Part shown: in pieces, positions 58,659 through 64,000 of the stretch
Layout: each line of letters opens with the position of its first letter
Numbering within the stretch: the first letter of the stretch is position 1
Source of the DNA: Agelaius tricolor
Taxonomy: Eukaryota; Chordata; Aves; Passeriformes; Icteridae
Length of the DNA stretch: 64,000 nucleotides
Assembly (NCBI GenBank): GCA_023055355.1
Contig: JALJCS010000029.1
Coordinates: forward strand, 434,001 to 498,000
Reading direction: 5' to 3'
Notes under the pieces: model-generated
What the model was told of the DNA's origin: nothing
Seen by the model: the letters and a program-made list of their open reading frames with translations, nothing else
The model's database searches: none
Made by a program: the position numbers and the translations under genes

Positions 58659-59045
58659 TGTAGCAATGTAGCTGAACCTCTTAGACTAAAGGGTGCACCA
58701 GCCATCCAGCTGGAATATGTTCTTCTCAGAATTTTCTCAGAGCCCTCTGGAATTCATCAAGGTTACTAAGACATAAGCCGTGCTAAAAGAAGAAAGAGAA
58801 GTTGAGAAACCAAATTCCAAGACTACAAGAACTCGATAACGGGGGGCAGCAAAGCGCCTGGACTGTAACCAAACGTATCTTCTGAGAGGTACACACAGAA
58901 TGTGTGGACATAACAAAGGCACCAAGATAAAAATGCGGGCCTAGCATGTGCAGAGATTTAGAATGTGTAAGTGCATCATGTCAACAATCAACGGCTTCTG
59001 CTTAATCCTCTCGCTCCGTTGTCCTGGAGTGCTGAATTTCCCACA
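58659..59045 (+). mobile_element. 3' LTR of the second retroviral relic, 387 bp
   Basis: It starts TGTAGCAATGTAGCTG after a polypurine tract and ends TTTCCCACA. A TATA-like GATAAAAATG lies near 58926. Its short length fits the alpharetrovirus-like env fragment it follows. The last 50 bases (58996-59045) are the first 50 bases of the window, so this LTR spans the point where the 5-kb match begins. That coincidence is due to the window edge, not to a real duplication boundary. Confidence 0.8.
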
Positions 59046-62000
59046 AGGAAAGCCCTACTAAAAGGGCTCTGATTTTAATGATAGTTGCTGTCTAGACGAT
59101 GAATAATGGGACTAGTTCTTTCAAATCCTTCCCTCGCTGACATCTGTAAGTTTCATCTTTTCCTGATTGTACTGGTGGCTATACATCAGTTATGACTAGA
59201 AAGGAATGAGTTTTAGGGATATGTGGCAAGGAAATTGGTAGCTCTGCTTCCATTTCCATTGTCTAAGAAGAATTCTGGTTAGTTTTGGACTTTTCATAGA
59301 CCTCTGACTAGATTGCATTTGTCTTTGATTGAGCCTGTAAATTTTAGGCTACTAGGCTTGACCAATGAATAGAAAAGGGAAAGTCACACAGCTTAGGTGG
59401 TTCTCTTGTCAACAACTTCTCAATAGTAGGGCGATTTCTGTCCTCAAGTTTGTTACTTCAGCTAGCAGATTATGCTCACTCCAAAAGAAGGTGAGAAGTT
59501 TGCTACCCTAAATGGTCCGAGAATTCTGCCTGCTTCTTTGTGACTCTTTTGTATGACTGGGTTCTGTATTATTGGAGTTTGTTATAAAAAGTTGGATTAA
59601 ATTGCGTGCGTCCGCTCTTGGGGGAAACAGTATTTAGCCAATAACATCTAGGCTTTTATCGACCTGAGACTGTCTGAACGGACCGGACACTTTAAACACA
59701 GTAATTCCTGCTAGTTCCAATTCCATTTTTAGACTCGACAAACCGAATGGTAAACCTGCACCAGTAGGGAGGGACATTGGACTTTCTCCTTTTTAGAGAG
59801 AAACTAATGAAAAAGTTTCAGCAGAATCATAGCAGGCTGTAAAATAAGAAAAGCATCATGAAAAGAGGCCAATCCTATCCTCTTAGATATGGCTAGTTGT
59901 GATTGGACATGAATGAAATATGTCAACTCTGTGTTCCTGGGTATCACATCAGTAACAGCTACTTCAGCTGCTGTAGTTGTCTCCTAAAGCTAAGAACAGA
60001 ATCCAAAGAATTGTGATTCCATGGTCCCAATTCACCCTGTGATGGTGACAGGTGAAAAAGGAGTGGAAGGTGCACGGGGAAATTAACTTGAATGGCCTAT
60101 CTAAATCAGCAGCCACTGATTTCCTGAAAACTTCAACAGGTCAGTTGACCTGTTGGGATTCTTTTAATCCATGGTCATGTTTTTCTTGGGATTCTTGTAA
60201 CCTTTCCCCATTCGTTCAGCCTTTGCCCTCAAGCCTTTGCTGACATTTCAAGTATCTCGACAAGCTGGAAATGTGTTGTCTTTCTTTATCATGTCATAAT
60301 TCCCTTCAAAGGCTTGTTTGCCTCAAGTCTTATTTTTGCTGGTTTTCTGCTAGTTCATTGTCAGAGGGCAGCAGGTGCTTTGTAAGAGCAAGTACACAAT
60401 CCTATAGCTTGCTTTTCTTTTGATTTGGCCTGTCTAGAAAACTGAATGACTGAACATTTCCAACAGAATTTTCTCTCCCCATTATGTTTCACCGGAAGGG
60501 CAGATGCAAATCATCTACTTAAACTCTTGGCACGGAAGAAAATAGTGGTTTGCTGCTGCATATAGGTAGAAGCTTACAAAAGGAAGGCCTTGGGCTGAGG
60601 CCCGATACTTTGGCTAAGTAGAAAAGGACTATGGGAAGGTGAGGCCGCTGAATCAGAGGTAGATCAACAAGTTCTAGAATGGTCACGTGTTCACGGCGTG
60701 GTGTATGATGGTTGGTTGAATGAATTTTGTTATGGCTTAAAGCTGTGGAACTGATAAAGGCTTGAGTGCTTCAAAAGCCTGGTTTTTGCAAAAAAGCAGC
60801 TCTCCTCTGCACCTGCCTGGGGACTCTGCATCACTAGGGACCCTCACTCCCAGTTTGCCAAGGAGATGATCAGTAGGAATGTTGCAGAGCTGCTGTGTCC
60901 ATATGAACGGAATGGCAAAGAGTGAAGCGGTGGGTATTTTTGGGCTTTAATACAATGCTGCTGCATTGGTGCCAGTTTAGTCGGTTTTCCATCAGTGGCC
61001 TTTCTGTCTAGAAGTACACTGCCCAGAGTCTTTCTAGCATGTGATGCCATTTCCTTCCTGTTGTTTTAATACCTTCCTTCAGTTGAAAGGATGATACAAT
61101 CTTTACATTTTGAAGATCCCTATTAGGAAACACTATGCCAGAGGAGTCATTGCTCCCTTTTCTTCTGCCTCCTTTGTAATTTTCAGAGACTCATTTCAAA
61201 TTTCTGCTAATGTCGAGAAAAATACTGAGACTACTCAGCAGGGTTGAGGCTCTCAGCTGCTTTCCTCTTTCATACTGCTTCATACTGTATGTGACTTAAT
61301 GGCCTGGTTTTGTCATCCGCATTTTGCTGTGATCTGTGAACACAAAAAGAAGTCTTTGTTTTTTGCAAGAACTACCCCTAGGAGGATTTGTGTTCATTTT
61401 GATTTCTACGGTGTTAGCCCTGTTGCAGAAAAAAAGGAGATTGTACCCTCTTCTTGTGCTCTCATTCCCTCCTCTCTGCTTTGCATGTCCTAGTTAATCT
61501 ACTGCCATGACTCATTTGGCATCATCTCATAGTGCAAATTCTGCACAGTTGCATGGACTTACAAATGCCAGTTGCCAAGGAGCTAATATAACCATTCAAA
61601 GATTAAAGAATTGTAGGGCTGGGCAAGTTCAGCTGCTGAAACTGTAAGTGGTTAAGTCATGCCATATTAAAGAGACAGAGCAAAGCAGTTCATCTAGGAC
61701 TTTGAACTGGACACCTCCGAGAATAACAGCTTGACAGCAATGACACAGCCATCTTCCTAGCTGTATTCCAGAAAGAGGAAAGGGACACCTTCAATGGTTA
61801 AGATGTTTGGCATGAGAAAACAGCAAGAAATGTAGCCCAAAATACTTGAGCCAGATAAAGTGCGTTTTTCTCGTGAGAATTTTGCAGTTGTTCTTTCTTG
61901 TCTGTGCCTTTACTTTTCACAGAAGACAGGGAGGGCGTTCAATTATTATTGTTCTTTTGTTTTCTATTCTTGGCCTCCCTCTTTCCACCTGCCATTAACA

Positions 62001-64000
62001 ATTTTGCCTTTCTTGACTGGCTTGTCTTTCTTTACTTCTAGAAGGTTACATGAGGTCCTCCAACCTTGTCATAAACATTCGCATACAGTGGAAAGGAGTA
62101 GAAGGTACATCTAAATGCACAAAACAGACCCAGAAAAATAGAGTTTTTTTACAGTCTTCTGTGAGAACAAGATCTCTTTGAACTGAGTAATGCTTTAACT
62201 TTTAGTCCACTCATTACTATTATTACAAGTGTTTGGCCTTTAGTACATAGCCTTTGAAATCATCCAGCCCAATATTTTTGGCTAATTTTTTTTTTATTTC
62301 TCTCAGGGACTTTGTTTCTTAAGGAACAGTCCAGAGCAAAAGCGTCCACGGTAGAGTTATGCTGCCATAATAAAAGCGTCATAAATTCTGGTACAGTTTG
62401 TGCTGGTAATAGGTCTAGGAAAGAAAGGTTTTACATCTTTTTTGACTTTCAAATGTAACCATTATTTGAAACAGTTAAGAGTTGGGCTTTCCCCCCCTCC
62501 AAAATACTTCTCTCTGGAATGTTACTCAGGGATTACACATAAAAGCTCACCCCGTAAAATATGTTGTGGATAATCTGCAGTAAGCGCAGCTTAGCAGCTA
62601 GAGATGATTATGTGGGTTAAATGACATTCCTTCTGCGGTGATGGAAACTCTGTCTACGCAGACATACTCAACAAAAGTTACCATGGCTTAGCTCCTCTCC
62701 TAAACTTCATGTGCATTTTAAAACTTTCCAAGAAGGTGAATTCAAGCTCCTTCATTGCTCTGTGCTGGAGTCCCAAGAAAATATCAGTGTGCTTTTTGTC
62801 CTTTACAGCTGTCATTGCTTAGCTCTTGAACATGAGACTCTCTCATGACTGATGAAAGTTGTCTAGTTAAGAGTGGGTCAAAGACACGCTCCTGCTCTAG
62901 AAGGAGATGAGAAGGTTTCTGCAGTCTTTGTCATCTCTACTGCTTGTGATTTCTAGACAAAACCAGTGGGAAGTTTTCTGAAGGCAGTCCAGAAGCTGGC
63001 AATATGGACAGCTTACAACCAAACACTTGCTGCACTGCTACCACGGTGATACCAGGAAGGACTTAAAAAATTTAAACGGGCAAACAAAGCAGTTGGAAGG
63101 AAAAGAACATTAACCATTATTCCATGCTTCTAATATATCCTCCTTTAAGTCATCATTTTCCTGCAGTTTAACGGCTTGCCTTGGTATCCCTCAAAAGGAA
63201 ATCTGAGACAGAGTAAGCTTTTGAATGCAGTAGATGTGACACGTGCAGGCCAAGTTGCCTTTGTTGACATCAAATGCCAGTTATGCTTGAGCTACCCTTT
63301 GCTTAAGGTACTTCGCTTACACTAAGAATTTTACTCATCATTGAGCAAATTTTGCTGTCATGATTGAGTAAATTTTATTCATGATAGAGTGAATTTTACT
63401 GTCACTCAGAATTTTACTGTCATGATTGGCATGGAAACTTTTCAAGGAAAGCTCTGGATAGCAATGTTTGTGAAAAAACAGTATTTTATCTCCTGTATTT
63501 GTGTGAAGCAGGTAAGCCTTTTGCTGTCACCAGTGTTGCTTACCCTTTCATGTCATATCCCTCTTCATATCCATATTCTGCTGAAGGCTTATTAATCTAC
63601 TTTAAAATTGGCACGTGGAATAAGACTCCTTTTCCTTTTTGAAAGCTAATGTCATTTGACCTACTGACAGTAAATAATTCATTAATTGTAAGTCCCCAGC
63701 TAGCATCTTTTACGCATATTCTAACCTTCTAAAGAAGTAACAAAAACACTCTCCAATACTTTGCTTTCTTAAGCACACAAAATGCTTCCCTCCTTTGCAG
63801 TTGGCATTGTAAAATGAACCACATCTCTGCAGTATTTTAACGTGCACCATATTTAACCAAGTAATTCAAAAGAAATAAAAAGCAGCCCCTTCGATTTGGA
63901 AATATTTTTGAATTGTTTTTGAATATACAAAACATACCCTTACCGTACGCATTGCATGCAGATTTAATCGTCGTGAAAGCAAACCCTATGTTTCTGTTCG
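58996..64000 (+). repeat. Right copy of the segmental duplication
   Basis: Same orientation as 1-5004, offset 58,995 then 58,996 after the single-base indel. In this copy the sequence to the left is visible: it is the body of an LTR (58659-58995), an env fragment and a satellite array. If the repeat is a simple tandem duplication, the unit is about 58,995 bp and the same LTR and satellite should lie just left of position 1. If it is a dispersed duplication, the left boundary lies somewhere upstream of the window. Content otherwise as described for the left copy. Confidence 0.97.

Noticed and set aside
58990..59000. A duplication breakpoint at 58996
   Set aside because: The match begins there only because the window starts at the corresponding base; the LTR continues uninterrupted through this point.

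Overview
The window looks like a repeat-rich piece of a bird genome, probably a songbird. It holds CR1-type retroposon fragments on both strands, solo LTRs with 5-bp or 6-bp target-site duplications (TSDs), one degraded provirus with gag, pro-pol and env remnants, and an env transmembrane fragment of alpharetrovirus type. I recognise no intact protein-coding gene. The density of nested LTRs, a satellite array and a large near-identical duplication would suit a W chromosome, a pericentromere or another ampliconic region. Nothing in the sequence decides between these, and the species is not determinable here.

Layout. Bases 1-5004 are repeated as a direct copy at 58996-64000 (about 99.7% identical by eye). 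The window therefore spans slightly more than one period of a roughly 59.0-kb direct repeat, or two far-apart copies of a longer duplicated block; neither outer edge is visible. Between the copies lie: 5.0-9.9 kb, mostly unclassified, with three weak phase-compatible exon-like segments, a (CA)n tract and a pyrimidine-rich to purine-rich switch; a 412-bp solo LTR at 9.9-10.3 kb; a diverged repeat family at 10.5-11.7 kb; a CR1 fragment and an adjoining 1.2-kb LTR at 12.6-14.2 kb; solo LTRs at 15.9-16.5 and 19.0-19.6 kb; CR1 remnants at 21.3-21.9 and 23.9-24.0 kb; a long stretch with no recognised feature at 24.0-30.4 kb; and a nested LTR pair at 30.4-31.8 kb next to an exon-like segment on the minus strand.

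The centre is a full-length but dead endogenous retrovirus at 32,792-45,519, flanked by an imperfect 5-bp TSD. Its 5' LTR was hit by a solo LTR that had itself been hit by another LTR (three levels), and its env by a further solo LTR. The two proviral LTRs share a block of about 620 bp with only one difference, while their ends have diverged by about 6-20%, which points to gene conversion.

Downstream are CR1 fragments (one split by a solo LTR with a perfect 6-bp TSD), a 190-bp (CTTT)n tract, and a tandem satellite of about 431-bp units (about 13 copies, 52.4-58.1 kb). Directly beside the satellite is the second retroviral relic: an env transmembrane fragment, a polypurine tract and an LTR. 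The last 50 bases of that LTR are also the first 50 bases of the window, so a second copy of the LTR must lie at or across the left edge. The most notable unit is therefore the 59-kb repeat containing satellite, env-TM fragment, LTR and about 5 kb of flank.
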